A stretch of DNA of 64,000 bases from Verrucomicrobiia bacterium (GTDB lineage Bacteria; Verrucomicrobiota; Verrucomicrobiia; Verrucomicrobiales; Akkermansiaceae), in the NCBI GenBank assembly GCA_030431475.1, contig JAUIJD010000004.1, positions 1-64,000 on the forward strand, written 5' to 3'. The position numbers were made by a program, and so were the translations under genes. Below the pieces are notes generated by a model. That model had not been told where the DNA came from. It ran no database searches and saw only the letters and a program-made list of their open reading frames with translations. Each line of letters starts with the position of its first letter. The stretch's first letter is position 1. Shown in pieces: positions 53,719 to 63,781 of this stretch.

Positions 53719-56700
53719 TCACGGCGCCTGGAGGGCACGAAAGCGGTAGAAGGCGCTGCCGCCCGGAGGGTTCTCATCGGTGATCGTGATGTCGGTATCG
53801 CCCGCGCCGCTGTAGTTCGAGGAGACGTCCGAGGTGGAGGTCTCGACATCCGTGGGGCCGGCGAGGCGGTAGATCTCCTGGAAGTTGTCGAGCCCCGGGC
53901 TGGATCGCTCGACCACCCAGATCGTGTAAGGGGCCACGGCCGGATCGAGCGGGAAACTGAAGTTCGACTGACCGAAGACGTTCCGCGAGAAGCCGATCGC
54001 CTGCCCGGCGGAGGGGCTGGAAGAGAAGGGATCGAATCCAAGGGCGAGCTCGACGCCGAAGGGAACCCCGTCTCCGTCATCATCGGTTTCCCACAGGGCG
54101 GTGAACTCCGAGCCGCCCTGGAATTCCACCGCGCCGATGTCGTAGACGGCGCTGCGGACGACACCCCGCTGGTCTTCGGGAAGGTTGTTGCCAGCACCTG
54201 CATCCAAGGCATCAGACTCCGGCAAGGGCAGCCGCACCGGGGTAGGGCCACCGAAGTCGCCCAGCGGAGACAGACGACCGTCCCCCAGCAACAGGTCCCC
54301 GCCGGGACTGACGGTGGATCCGGCGTAGTCGTCCATCAGCAGTGCCCCGGCCACCGTCAGGTCGGACGGGTTCTCGACCAGGATGTTCGGGCCGCCGCCG
54401 GTGCCGGCGAGGTTGCCCTCGATGAGGCAATTCGCCAAGCGGGTCTGCGAGCCGCCCCGGACGAGGATGCCACCACCGCGCCGGGTGGGCCCGCTCTGAT
54501 TGCGGGTGAGGGTGCAGGAGTAGAGCTGTGAATCGGCGCGCAGGGTGTAGATCGCGCCGCCCTCGCCGACGCAGGAATTTCCATCCAAGGTGCAGGCGTA
54601 GAGCAACATCCCGTCGCTGTCCTTGTTGAAGATGGCCCCTCCGTCCGCGGCGGCACTGTTTCCGTGCAGCGTGCATCCGATCAGGACGAGCCGCCCGAGA
54701 TTGAAGATGGAGCCGCCTCGATTGTCCTCGCCGCCGTTCAAGCCGGTGCCGTTTCCACCCGTGAGGGTCAGGTAGGCGATGGCGAGGAACCCGCCGGGCT
54801 CGACCGAGAAATGACGACCGGTCTGATTCGCATCGAGCGTGATCCCGTCGTCGGGTCCGATAATTTCCGCCTGACCGGAAACGGGGATGGCACCCTGCGA
54901 GAGCGTGAGCGTGGATCCATGAAGCGCGGGGACGAAGCCGATCAAATCGGTCGGCTGGGGATCCGCCACCGCCTCGCGCAGCGAGACCCCGGTGCCCGGG
55001 TCGAGGGTCTCATCCGTGGCGGTAGTGACGTAGCGGATGTTGATTTCCCCGGCACCGATGTCGGGCAGCGAGATTCCATCGAAATCGCCGTCGCTGGAGC
55101 GCGCCAGACCCCGTGAATCGGTCTGTGGATTGGTCGGCAAAAGGGCGGCGGCATCGACCAGCGGGGAGGTGATGCGCGGGAGCATCATCCGGGTCGGTCC
55201 GCCGAAGTCGGCAAGGGACTGCAACTGCGGATCCCCGCTGGTGAAGTTGTTGCCGAGAAACAGGGTCGTCCCGGAATCGGCATACTGGGCGTGGTTGTTG
55301 TCGGCGATGACGGTGTTCTCCAGGGTGGCATTGGCAAAATTCGCCACCGCACCTCCGGAGGCCTCGCTGGTATTTCCGGCGATCGTACAGTGGCGGAGCA
55401 GCATCGTGCTGAAGCCCTCGCTCAGGATGGCGCTGCCGTTGCCGCCGGTATTGCGGGTAAAGGTGGTGTTGATCGCCTCCAGCTCGCTTTCCGAGCAGTA
55501 GATCGCTCCTCCGGGGAAACCGTTGGTGCGGTTGCGCTCGAACAGGCAGTCGTGCAGGTTCGCCCGGCCGCCGCCTCGCAGCCACATGGCCCCTCCCGGA
55601 GAATTGCCCGCATCGCCGTCGCTCACCGTCAGGCTCCTCAGTATCAGCTCCACGCCATTGACGTCGAAGACGCGGGTGTCGAAATCGCCGCTGATGATCA
55701 CCCCCTCGGGGATCCCCCGGCCGTCGATCTCGACCGGTCGCGGGATCACCAGGGTCGAGGCCAGCCGGATTTCGTCGGATGACTCGCCGTTGAAGACGGT
55801 CGGGTCGAAGGTGATCGCGGTCGTGGTCGGCCGCGCGAGCACCTCCCGCAGCGAACCCTCGCCGGTGTCGTCGGCATTCGTCACCACGACCGGCGGCAGG
55901 TATTCCACCGCGCCGAGGTCGCCGGCTCCGTCGCTGCGGGCCACGCCCCGCTGGTCTTCCAGAAGCGTTGGCGCACCGAGCACGTCGATCGCCGGGGAAC
56001 CCAGCCGTGGCGGCGCGCTCAGGCTCCCACCGCCGTATTCGGTGAGCGGCAGGAGGAGTGGATCCACGGGATCGGCCGCCGTCCCGACCAGCGGGCCGGT
56101 GGGAAACTGGCCGGTCACCGAGGAGTTGTTTCCGATCAGGTTCGTGCCCTGGGTGTTGAGCGCGCCGCTCGACCGATAGATGTCGGCGTTGCTCGTGCCG
56201 ACCGCCGTGTTTGCCGCGATGATGCTGTCCTTTACCGTAACCACTGCGGGGCTCTGCAGATAGAGACCGCCACCCCCGGAACCGCCGTTGTTCCCCGTCA
56301 TGGTGACATGGTCGAGCGTGAGGGAGCCCTCGAGGATCGTCGCCCCTCCGTTCACGAAGCCGGTGCCGCTTTGATTGTCGGCGAGGGTCGAGTTCGCCAG
56401 CGAGACGGCTCCCCCTCCGATCCAGAGCCCTCCCGTCGTCCCGGCGCTGTTGCCCGTGATCGAGGTGCCGGTGACTTCGACCGAACCGCCAAAGACATAG
56501 ATGCCGCCGCCAGTCGCGGCGTCGGCCACATTGTTCTCGATCCGACAATGCCGGACCTTGACGGAGCTGCCGACGATGTCGATGCCTCCAGTGCCACCGT
56601 TGCCTAGTACGCGGTTGTTGGAAATCGTCGAGTCAGACAGCGTCAGGTTGCCCGACGCACCATTGCACTCGATCCCACCGCCATAGGCCGAATCGCCCGC

Positions 56701-58866
56701 CAACTCATTGTCGGTGATGAGGCATCCGGAGACGACTGCGGCCACATCACTGGCGTGGATACCTCCACCGTCTCCTCCATCTCCCGTGGTCGTATTGCTC
56801 CGGACCGTGCTGTCGGTCAGCGTGAGCGAACCGCCACTGGCATAGATGCCGCCGCCATCGCCCTCGGCGATGTTGTCGCGCACAAGGCAGTCGGTCATCA
56901 GCAGGTGGGCGTTGGTCGCATACACGCCGCCGCCCCGTTTCTGGTCGGCATTCGATCCCACCGCGTTGCCATTCCGAATGGTAAAGCCATCGAGCACCAC
57001 CGGGGCGCTCGGGTCGGTGACGGTGACGACATGGTAGGCGTTGCCCGAGGGGTCGAAGCTGCCGTCGATGTCACCGTCGAGAATGGACGGGTTCGCCGCC
57101 GGGTCGCGGTCGTCGAGGATCGATCCACCGGACGGGAAGCCGCCGAAAATCGAGACGCCGGAGGGCGGAGCGAAGGTGGAGAGCACCGAGTTGGCGACCT
57201 GGTTCTTCCCCTCGTCCGGGAAACAAGTGCCTTCGGCGACGTGGATCCGCTCACCGGGCTGGGCGAATGCCAGCGCGTCCTGGAGATCCTCGTAGGCGTT
57301 GGTCCAGTCTTCGCCGGTGTCGCTGCCGCTCGCCGATCCATCGACAAACAGCTCCCCGCCCTGCTGGACGCTGCGGAAGATCGCGAAGTTCACCATGATT
57401 TCGTCGGAGGTCGCACCGCCCTGCAGGTTGTAGCCGGGCAGGTCGCGACAGTGGATCACCCACTCTTCATCGCCGGCGTTCCATTCGTAGGACACCGCGT
57501 TGTCGACGTTGAAATTACCCCCACCTTCGGCGCTCACGATCAAGGTGGCGTTTTCGGGAGAGTAGCCGTCGAGGCTGAGTTCCCAAACGCCGTCCGAGGG
57601 GGCGGACAGCGCCAGGGCCTTGTTGATACCGTTCTTCAGCGTGCAGGACGCGAGCGAGTTCGCCAGTCTCCCCATGGCCAGGAGTCCCTTGGTGCCGACC
57701 TCCTCGTAGGGCAGGTAGGCGAAGGCCACCGGGTCCTGCTCGTAGGTCCCCGCGGTCGCCTGGCCGTTGTCGAGGGAGTAGATGGTGAAGCTGCCGTCGC
57801 CGTTCGCCCGGCTGAGCGCGAAGTTGTCCTCGTTCTTGCCGCCGTTGACCAGCAGGATGCCATCGGCTGACGAGGCCCCGAGCCCGGTGAGGTCCAGTGT
57901 CGAGATGCCGCCGCCATTGTCGATGAACTGAGTTCCGAGGTTGATGCCCGGCGAGGCGTTGAGCACGTCGTTGGCCCCGCCGTTGGTGCCGCTTGAATTG
58001 TAGGCGTGGCCGACCAACCAGTCGCTCTTGCGGAGGTAGGCGAAGGCGACATCGATGTTGAGTTCTCCGGTCGAACTCGACGCGGCGATGAAATAATCGT
58101 CGCCATCGCGATCGATCGCGCAGGTGCCGTAGAAGGTGCCGGCGGGATCACCGAAGGCCGAGTTGTCCCGGCCGTTCTCGGCAATCGCGGTGAACAGGAC
58201 TCCACTGCTGTTGTCGAACTCCGGGGCGAATTCGAGATCGAAGTCCCCCCGGCTGCTGCCGGAGTCGTCGTAGCTGACATTCAGCGAAGTGAAATCCAGC
58301 AGCTCGCCGTCCACCGCGCCCGAGTCGTTGTTGGCATTGACCTGGGTGACCTGCAGAGTGCCATGTGGCGAGTTCGTGGCCTTCGGCGCCACCAGCATCG
58401 CGAGCTGGTTGTCGGTCACCGCGGAGGCGTAACCGGTGGTCAGGAAGAAGGTCCCCGGAGCCTCCCCGATCATTTCCGAGATGTCGATGATCCCTGCGCT
58501 TTCACCGAGTCGCACCCCGTCGGCATCCAACACGTCGGTCACCTGGCCGGGGCTCGGCGTGGTGTCGCCCGCAGCCTGAGAAGCCCGTAGAGAGTTCACA
58601 TCCACCTGCCAGATGTCGCCTTCACCGTCATCTTCGTTCACGTAGACCCGGCCGTTTGGCGACCAGAACAGGTTGTCCATCGCGGTGAAGCCGGAGATAT
58701 CACCGGCCTCATAGACCAGGGTGACGTCCGAATCCTGAGCCGATGCAAGGTCGCCGGCGACGAATTCAAGCTGGGTGGCATCCAGCAGGAGCAGCCCCTC
58801 TCCCTGGGAGGCGATGATGACTTCCTTCCCGTAACCCGGTGCGGTGCGCTGTTCGTTCGTGTGCAC
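53719..58866 (-). CDS. Giant secreted protein, C-terminal part: rest of a PhoX/DUF839-like propeller plus right-handed beta-helix/CSLREA-like repeats (in frame with 58912-59796 across a TGA)
   Basis: 1715 codons; GGGIYASGGSLTLTDSTVRSN / GGGLYLQSPAVVTVKDSIIAANTA-type beta-helix repeats; NADDTGEGSLREVLA and DETLDPGTGVSLREAVADP CSLREA-like motifs; Verrucomicrobia-type C-terminal region. Confidence 0.85.
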   Translation of the reverse strand: MHTNEQRTAPGYGKEVIIASQGEGLLLLDATQLEFVAGDLASAQDSDVTLVYEAGDISGFTAMDNLFWSPNGRVYVNEDDGEGDIWQVDVNSLRASQAAGDTTPSPGQVTDVLDADGVRLGESAGIIDISEMIGEAPGTFFLTTGYASAVTDNQLAMLVAPKATNSPHGTLQVTQVNANNDSGAVDGELLDFTSLNVSYDDSGSSRGDFDLEFAPEFDNSSGVLFTAIAENGRDNSAFGDPAGTFYGTCAIDRDGDDYFIAASSSTGELNIDVAFAYLRKSDWLVGHAYNSSGTNGGANDVLNASPGINLGTQFIDNGGGISTLDLTGLGASSADGILLVNGGKNEDNFALSRANGDGSFTIYSLDNGQATAGTYEQDPVAFAYLPYEEVGTKGLLAMGRLANSLASCTLKNGINKALALSAPSDGVWELSLDGYSPENATLIVSAEGGGNFNVDNAVSYEWNAGDEEWVIHCRDLPGYNLQGGATSDEIMVNFAIFRSVQQGGELFVDGSASGSDTGEDWTNAYEDLQDALAFAQPGERIHVAEGTCFPDEGKNQVANSVLSTFAPPSGVSIFGGFPSGGSILDDRDPAANPSILDGDIDGSFDPSGNAYHVVTVTDPSAPVVLDGFTIRNGNAVGSNADQKRGGGVYATNAHLLMTDCLVRDNIAEGDGGGIYASGGSLTLTDSTVRSNTTTGDGGDGGGIHASDVAAVVSGCLITDNELAGDSAYGGGIECNGASGNLTLSDSTISNNRVLGNGGTGGIDIVGSSVKVRHCRIENNVADAATGGGIYVFGGSVEVTGTSITGNSAGTTGGLWIGGGAVSLANSTLADNQSGTGFVNGGATILEGSLTLDHVTMTGNNGGSGGGGLYLQSPAVVTVKDSIIAANTAVGTSNADIYRSSGALNTQGTNLIGNNSSVTGQFPTGPLVGTAADPVDPLLLPLTEYGGGSLSAPPRLGSPAIDVLGAPTLLEDQRGVARSDGAGDLGAVEYLPPVVVTNADDTGEGSLREVLARPTTTAITFDPTVFNGESSDEIRLASTLVIPRPVEIDGRGIPEGVIISGDFDTRVFDVNGVELILRSLTVSDGDAGNSPGGAMWLRGGGRANLHDCLFERNRTNGFPGGAIYCSESELEAINTTFTRNTGGNGSAILSEGFSTMLLRHCTIAGNTSEASGGAVANFANATLENTVIADNNHAQYADSGTTLFLGNNFTSGDPQLQSLADFGGPTRMMLPRITSPLVDAAALLPTNPQTDSRGLARSSDGDFDGISLPDIGAGEINIRYVTTATDETLDPGTGVSLREAVADPQPTDLIGFVPALHGSTLTLSQGAIPVSGQAEIIGPDDGITLDANQTGRHFSVEPGGFLAIAYLTLTGGNGTGLNGGEDNRGGSIFNLGRLVLIGCTLHGNSAAADGGAIFNKDSDGMLLYACTLDGNSCVGEGGAIYTLRADSQLYSCTLTRNQSGPTRRGGGILVRGGSQTRLANCLIEGNLAGTGGGPNILVENPSDLTVAGALLMDDYAGSTVSPGGDLLLGDGRLSPLGDFGGPTPVRLPLPESDALDAGAGNNLPEDQRGVVRSAVYDIGAVEFQGGSEFTALWETDDDGDGVPFGVELALGFDPFSSSPSAGQAIGFSRNVFGQSNFSFPLDPAVAPYTIWVVERSSPGLDNFQEIYRLAGPTDVETSTSDVSSNYSGAGDTDITITDENPPGGSAFYRFRALQAP

Positions 58867-58911
58867 ATCCTCCAGCTTGGAGATCAGGGCCGCCCCGCTG
58901 CTGCTGGTGGT

Positions 58912-59796
58912 TCAACTGCCCGTCACCGTGGTTCCCGCTCCCGGCGCAAACAGTCCGCCGGTCTGAACCGTGCCGTTGGTGTTCGTGGTGCCGTCTGGAT
59001 TCCAGTAGTAGACCGTGCCGCCCACCAGGCCGTTGCGTTCGCGGAAGTCTCCCCCGGGTTGCTTGAGCCCGACGTAGAGCTTGATCGGCGCAGTGCCAAC
59101 GGCGCTTGATCCGTCGTCGTCCGCGAGGAGCAGGGCAATCGTGTCGGTCCGTCCCGTGTCGATGGGCGTCGCATTCTCCCAGCTGCCGCCGCCGAGATCC
59201 GGGCACTTGTAGATCGTGCGGGTCGACAATTCCATGAACCAGAAATTGCCGGTGTTGTCGAAGGTCTCCTCGCCCGTCAGATAGACATCGTCGGCGAAGC
59301 CGAGCCCGGGGCCGAAGGTATTCGCAAGCCAGACGTTGGCGGAGCATGGGTTGTCGATGGGGTTCGAGCCATCGACCGCCAGCCACCCGAGGCTGACCGC
59401 CTCGACCACCGGCCCCGGGGGCAGGACTTGGTTTGTAAAGCTGTTGTCGGCGATCCCCGCATGACCCCAGGCCCGCAGGTTGGCGATGTCGAGATCGACC
59501 CGGCTGAAGGTCGAATTGGCGCCGTTCTCATGGTTGATGAAGACCCGTAGCGTGTCGGCATCGAGCCGATAGGCGCCCAGACCGTCCCAGCTGGTGTAGT
59601 CCTCGTTGCTCCAGTCGAAGCCGTCCTCCGCCCGCGAGCCCAGCGTATCGCCGCCGGTGAGGACCTCGAAGCTCTTCCAACCGGTGTCCTTTCCGGTCGG
59701 AGACTTGAAGACGACATCCCCCTGCCCGTCGAGGGCCGGAAGCCCGGGCGTCAGGGAGAGGACGATGGCGGCGCAGAGCGCGAAATGGAGACGCAT
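58912..59796 (-). CDS. N-terminal part of the same secreted protein (signal peptide plus PhoX/DUF839-like domain), ended by TGA
   Basis: MRLHFALCAAIVLSLTPGLPALDGQGDVVFKSPTGKDTGWKS...LRVFINHENGANSTFSRVDLD...; stop 58912-58914, with the reading frame continuing to 53719. Confidence 0.8.
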   Translation of the reverse strand: MRLHFALCAAIVLSLTPGLPALDGQGDVVFKSPTGKDTGWKSFEVLTGGDTLGSRAEDGFDWSNEDYTSWDGLGAYRLDADTLRVFINHENGANSTFSRVDLDIANLRAWGHAGIADNSFTNQVLPPGPVVEAVSLGWLAVDGSNPIDNPCSANVWLANTFGPGLGFADDVYLTGEETFDNTGNFWFMELSTRTIYKCPDLGGGSWENATPIDTGRTDTIALLLADDDGSSAVGTAPIKLYVGLKQPGGDFRERNGLVGGTVYYWNPDGTTNTNGTVQTGGLFAPGAGTTVTGS

Positions 59797-60078
59797 GAAA
59801 ACGGGAAATATTACCGGGGTTGATTGCGGGGGCCTCCTCCCATCGTCGCCGAATCGACAGGGAGGAAAGGGTAGGTGATAAGAGACTCAGCGAATGACCG
59901 CAAGGATCTAGAAGCGTCGACTTCGCCATGATGGCACGGCGGCTGCCCGCAAGAGAATGAAGCAGTCTACATGCCGGATTCTTGATCCTGCAGCTTCCTG
60001 GATTTTCGGATCCGACCGGATTTCCCTCGCTCGCAGCATTTCCTTTCCCGCCCGGCAGGGCCGCGCTAGATCGAAGGG

Positions 60079-60525
60079 GTGTCCGAGATCGACGCCCGCC
60101 CGATCACCCTCGCCGAGCAACCCGCCGCGACCGGCCTGCTCACGCACCTGAATCCGGACTGCCCGACTCCGGTCCTTCTGGAGCGTTTCCGGAGGATTCT
60201 CAGGGAGCACCCCCACTACCTCCCGATCGGAGCGTTCCGCGAGGGAGAAATGGTCGGCTTCGCCGGTGCCTGGGTGGCGACGAAGATCTGGTGCGGGCGC
60301 TACCTCGAGATCGACAACCTGGTCGTCCATCCCGACCACCGCTCGACCGGCGTCGGCACCGCGATCATGGCGCATCTCGAGAACGTCGCCCGCGAGCGCG
60401 ACTGCAACCTGATCACGCTGGACGCCTACACCCACAACCACGACTCCCACCGGCTCTACCACCGCCTCGGATTCGAGATCTGGGGATTTCATTTCGTCCG
60501 CACGCTCGGGTCATTGGATCGATGA
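60079..60525 (+). CDS. GNAT family N-acetyltransferase
   Basis: LEIDNLVVHPDHRSTGVGTAIMAHLENVARERDCNLITLDAYTHNHDSHRLYHRLGFEIWGFHFVR. Confidence 0.9.
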   Translation: MSEIDARPITLAEQPAATGLLTHLNPDCPTPVLLERFRRILREHPHYLPIGAFREGEMVGFAGAWVATKIWCGRYLEIDNLVVHPDHRSTGVGTAIMAHLENVARERDCNLITLDAYTHNHDSHRLYHRLGFEIWGFHFVRTLGSLDR

Positions 60526-61721
60526 CTCCCGCGATCATCAGCGTCCACTACCACCTGCGGCCCGGCGGCGTGACGCGGGTGATCGAGCAGACCGACCGCA
60601 TCCTGCGCGACGCCGGCATCCCCCACCTGACCCTCTCCTCGGAGACCCTTCCCGGACTTGACTACGACGCCTGCCGTAGCGGCGACCTCGTGGATGCCCT
60701 TCGTGCCGCGGCGGACGAACCATTCGGCGATCAGCCCCGCGTCTGGCATTTCCACAATCCCTTCCTCGGCAAGAATCCGGCGCTGAGCCGCGCCATCCTG
60801 CCGCTGGCAAGGGCGGGCGAGGCCATGATCCTCCAGCACCACGACCTTGCCGAGGACGGGCGCCCCGAGAACCTCCGGGCGCTTGACGGGATCCCCTACC
60901 CCGACGCGCCGCGCCTCGCCCACGCCTTTCTGAACGGCCGCGACCGCGACGCCTTCATCGACGCCGGCCTCCCGCCCGAGCGCGCGCATCTCCTCCCGAA
61001 TCCGCTTCCGCCGGGCACCCGCCTCTGCCCGCCGCCCGACGGTCCGGCGGTGGTCCTGCTGCCGATGCGCGGCCTGCCGCGCAAGAACCTCGGCGAGATG
61101 CTCCTGCTCGCCGCCGCCGCCCCGCCGGGCACCCGTTTCCTGCAAGGCAGCGCGCCACAACAAGAGGCATGGCGCCCCGCCTACGAGGCATGGCGGCGCT
61201 TCGCGGAGCAGGCGGGCCTCCCGGTCGAGTTCGACCATTTCTCCCGCAACCCGCCCGACCGCGCCATCGACCGCGCCACCCACCTCCTCACCACCTCCAC
61301 CCGGGAAGGCTTCGGGATGATTCACCTCGAAGCGGCCCGACGCCGCCGCGTCCTCGGCCGCCGCATTCCCTACCTCGACCTCGAGGGCTTTCCCGCCGAT
61401 GGCCTCTACGACGCGCTGCGGATCGACGGCCATGACTACGCGTCCCTCGACGAAGAGCAACAGCGCGACCAGATCCGGGCCTTCTCCCGGCGCGAGATCG
61501 AGGTCATCGTCGATCAGCGGGGACAATCAACGGCGCTGCGACCGTGGCTTGAGGCCCAACTCGCCTCACGCCGTCCCGGCGACGCCTCGGGCGCGCTGGA
61601 GCGACACTCGCCCGACGCCCACCTCAAGCGACTGCTCGGCCTCCGCGACCGCCTGCTCGCCGCGCCCAACGGCGAAATCAAGATCCTCGACCGAGACCTC
61701 ATCGCCCGCGCTTTCCCTTGA
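60522..61721 (+). CDS. Glycosyltransferase (GT4-like)
   Basis: AIISVHYHLRPGGVTRVIEQTDRIL...LLPNPLPPG...VLLPMRGLPRKNLGEMLLLA...HLLTTSTREGFGMIHLEAARRRRVLGR; ATGA overlap with the upstream gene. Confidence 0.75.
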   Translation: MTPAIISVHYHLRPGGVTRVIEQTDRILRDAGIPHLTLSSETLPGLDYDACRSGDLVDALRAAADEPFGDQPRVWHFHNPFLGKNPALSRAILPLARAGEAMILQHHDLAEDGRPENLRALDGIPYPDAPRLAHAFLNGRDRDAFIDAGLPPERAHLLPNPLPPGTRLCPPPDGPAVVLLPMRGLPRKNLGEMLLLAAAAPPGTRFLQGSAPQQEAWRPAYEAWRRFAEQAGLPVEFDHFSRNPPDRAIDRATHLLTTSTREGFGMIHLEAARRRRVLGRRIPYLDLEGFPADGLYDALRIDGHDYASLDEEQQRDQIRAFSRREIEVIVDQRGQSTALRPWLEAQLASRRPGDASGALERHSPDAHLKRLLGLRDRLLAAPNGEIKILDRDLIARAFP

Positions 61722-62341
61722 ATCCCACGATCCCATCCGACGCCCGGGCCGTCCTCTTCGACGTCTACGGCACCCTCCTCGAAGGCCGACGCCTCCCGGA
61801 TCGCGGCAGCCGCATGGCGGAGGTCGCCCGCCACTTCGGCCTGACCCACGACTCCCCCCTCGATTTCGCTTTCGATCGCACCGTCGCCGCCTTCCACCGC
61901 GCCTCGCCCGACCCGTGGCCGGAAATCGACGTCCGGGAGATCTGGGCGGAGATCTTTCCCGGACTCGATGATGTCGAGCGGTTCGCGCTCGAGATGGAAG
62001 ACGCCATCCACCCCGTGAGACCGACCTCATGGGCGGCGGACCTTCTCGACCAGACCTTCGAGCGCGGACTGCCGGCCGGCATCGTCTCCAACGCCCAGGC
62101 CTACACTCGCGTCCTGATGCAGCGGCACTTCCCCCGCCACTGGCCGCATTTCCGTCCCGACCTCCTCGCCTTCTCCTACGAGCACCGCATTGCCAAGCCG
62201 GACCTACGGCTTTTCCGGAAGGCCCTCGCGCCTCTGATCGCCGAGTCCATCGACCCCGCCCGCATCGTCATGATCGGAGACTCGCCGGAGAACGATCACG
62301 CCCCGGCCCAGTCGCTCGGCCTTCTCTCTATCGCCCTCTAA
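61718..62341 (+). CDS. HAD family hydrolase
   Basis: AVLFDVYGTLLEG; GIVSNAQAYTRVLMQRHF; FSYEHRIAKPDLRLFRKAL; IVMIGDSPENDHAPAQSLGL. TTG start. Confidence 0.85.
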   Translation: MNPTIPSDARAVLFDVYGTLLEGRRLPDRGSRMAEVARHFGLTHDSPLDFAFDRTVAAFHRASPDPWPEIDVREIWAEIFPGLDDVERFALEMEDAIHPVRPTSWAADLLDQTFERGLPAGIVSNAQAYTRVLMQRHFPRHWPHFRPDLLAFSYEHRIAKPDLRLFRKALAPLIAESIDPARIVMIGDSPENDHAPAQSLGLLSIAL

Positions 62342-62374
62342 CGGAGCGCCGGGTCCACCCGGCGCTCCCTGCCC

Positions 62375-63781
62375 TTAGAACGACACGCTCTCGCCGAGCA
62401 CGCCGACCTCCACCGGCTGGTCGTGCTTCTCCGCGAGGACCACGCGCAGCGCCTCGGAGTGGTCCTCTTCGCCGTGCACCAGCCAGGTGCGCGTCTTCGG
62501 CCCGCTCATCGCATCGAAGTAGTCGAGCAGCTCCGAGTGGTCCGCGTGCCCGGAGAACGAATCGATCGCGTCCACCTTGGCCCTCACCTTGTAGCGCTTG
62601 CCGAAGATGCTGACCTCGTCGTTGCCGTCGCGGATGAAACGGCCGAGGGTGTTCTGGGCGCAGTAGCCGACGAAGAACACGGTGTTCTTCGGATCGCCGA
62701 TCCCGTTCTTCAGGTGATGGCGGATGCGCCCCGCCTCGCACATGCCCGACGCGGCGATGATGATGCACGCATCGTCGCGCTGGTTGAGCTTCTTCGACTC
62801 GCTCACCGCCCGGATGAGGCGCAACCCGTCGAAGACGAAGGGATCCTTGTCCTGCTCGAACATGAACTCATAGACCTCCTCATTGAAGCACTCGGGATGC
62901 AGGCGAAAGATCTCCGTCGCACCGACCGCCAGCGGGCTGTCGACGTAGACCGGCAGCTTCGGCAATCGGCCCTCGTGGAACAGCCGGTTGAGCACGTAGA
63001 GCACCTGCTGGGTACGCTCGACGGCGAAGGACGGGATCATCACCTTGCCCTTGCGCTCGATCGCCTCGGTCAGGATTCGCGCGAAATGCTCGTCGGCCCC
63101 GGTCGCTTCCTCGTGCTCCCGGCCTCCGTAGGTCGATTCCATCAGCAGGAAATCGATGTCCGGGACCGCCACCGGATCGTTCAGGATATCGTTGTTGCCC
63201 CGCCCCACGTCACCCGAAAAGAGGAAGCGCTTCTTCTTTCCGCCATCCTCCTTGTCGATCACCTCGAGCAGCACCTGCGCCGCCCCCAGAATGTGACCGG
63301 CATCGTAGAACGTCAGCGTGACCCCGTCGGCAATCGGCATCGGGCGCTCGTAGCCGACGGTCACGAACTGCCGCAGGCAGCGCTCCGCATCGGCCTTGCT
63401 GTAGAGCGGCTCCACCGGCCCCTCACCGTCCTTCGCGCGCTTCTTGTTCAGCCACCTCACGTCCTGCTCCTGGATGTGTGCGCTGTCCGCCAGCATGATC
63501 GTGCACAGGTCCCGCGTCGCGAAAGTGGCGTAGATGTTTCCCGTGAAGCCCTTGCTGGTGAGATTCGGCAGGTTGCCGCTGTGGTCGATGTGGGCGTGGG
63601 AGAGGACCACCACGTCCACCTCCGACGGATTGAAGTGGGGAAAGCAGCAATTGACCTCGTAGGCGTCCTTCCGCCGGCCCTGATAGAGCCCGCAATCGAG
63701 CAGGATCTTCGTGCCATTCACCTCCAACAGATGCTGGGAACCGGTGGTCGTTCCCGCCGCGCCACAAAATTTCAACTTCAT
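62375..63781 (-). CDS. MBL-fold/beta-CASP metallohydrolase (RNA-processing exonuclease-like)
   Basis: VVVLSHAHIDHSGNLPNLTSKGF; FYDAGHILGAAQVLLEV; FLFSGDVGRGNNDIL; MLESTYGGR-like; DSFSGHADHSELLDYF. Confidence 0.93.
   Translation of the reverse strand: MKLKFCGAAGTTTGSQHLLEVNGTKILLDCGLYQGRRKDAYEVNCCFPHFNPSEVDVVVLSHAHIDHSGNLPNLTSKGFTGNIYATFATRDLCTIMLADSAHIQEQDVRWLNKKRAKDGEGPVEPLYSKADAERCLRQFVTVGYERPMPIADGVTLTFYDAGHILGAAQVLLEVIDKEDGGKKKRFLFSGDVGRGNNDILNDPVAVPDIDFLLMESTYGGREHEEATGADEHFARILTEAIERKGKVMIPSFAVERTQQVLYVLNRLFHEGRLPKLPVYVDSPLAVGATEIFRLHPECFNEEVYEFMFEQDKDPFVFDGLRLIRAVSESKKLNQRDDACIIIAASGMCEAGRIRHHLKNGIGDPKNTVFFVGYCAQNTLGRFIRDGNDEVSIFGKRYKVRAKVDAIDSFSGHADHSELLDYFDAMSGPKTRTWLVHGEEDHSEALRVVLAEKHDQPVEVGVLGESVSF

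Noticed and set aside
53719-58866. Possible CRISPR or satellite array in the repetitive beta-helix gene
   Set aside because: Repeats are degenerate, protein-level and in one long reading frame; no regular spacer-repeat pattern.
58912-58914. Calling the TGA a selenocysteine codon
   Set aside because: No SECIS, selB or selC seen, and the context fits a lost Trp or a sequencing error equally well; left as an open finding.
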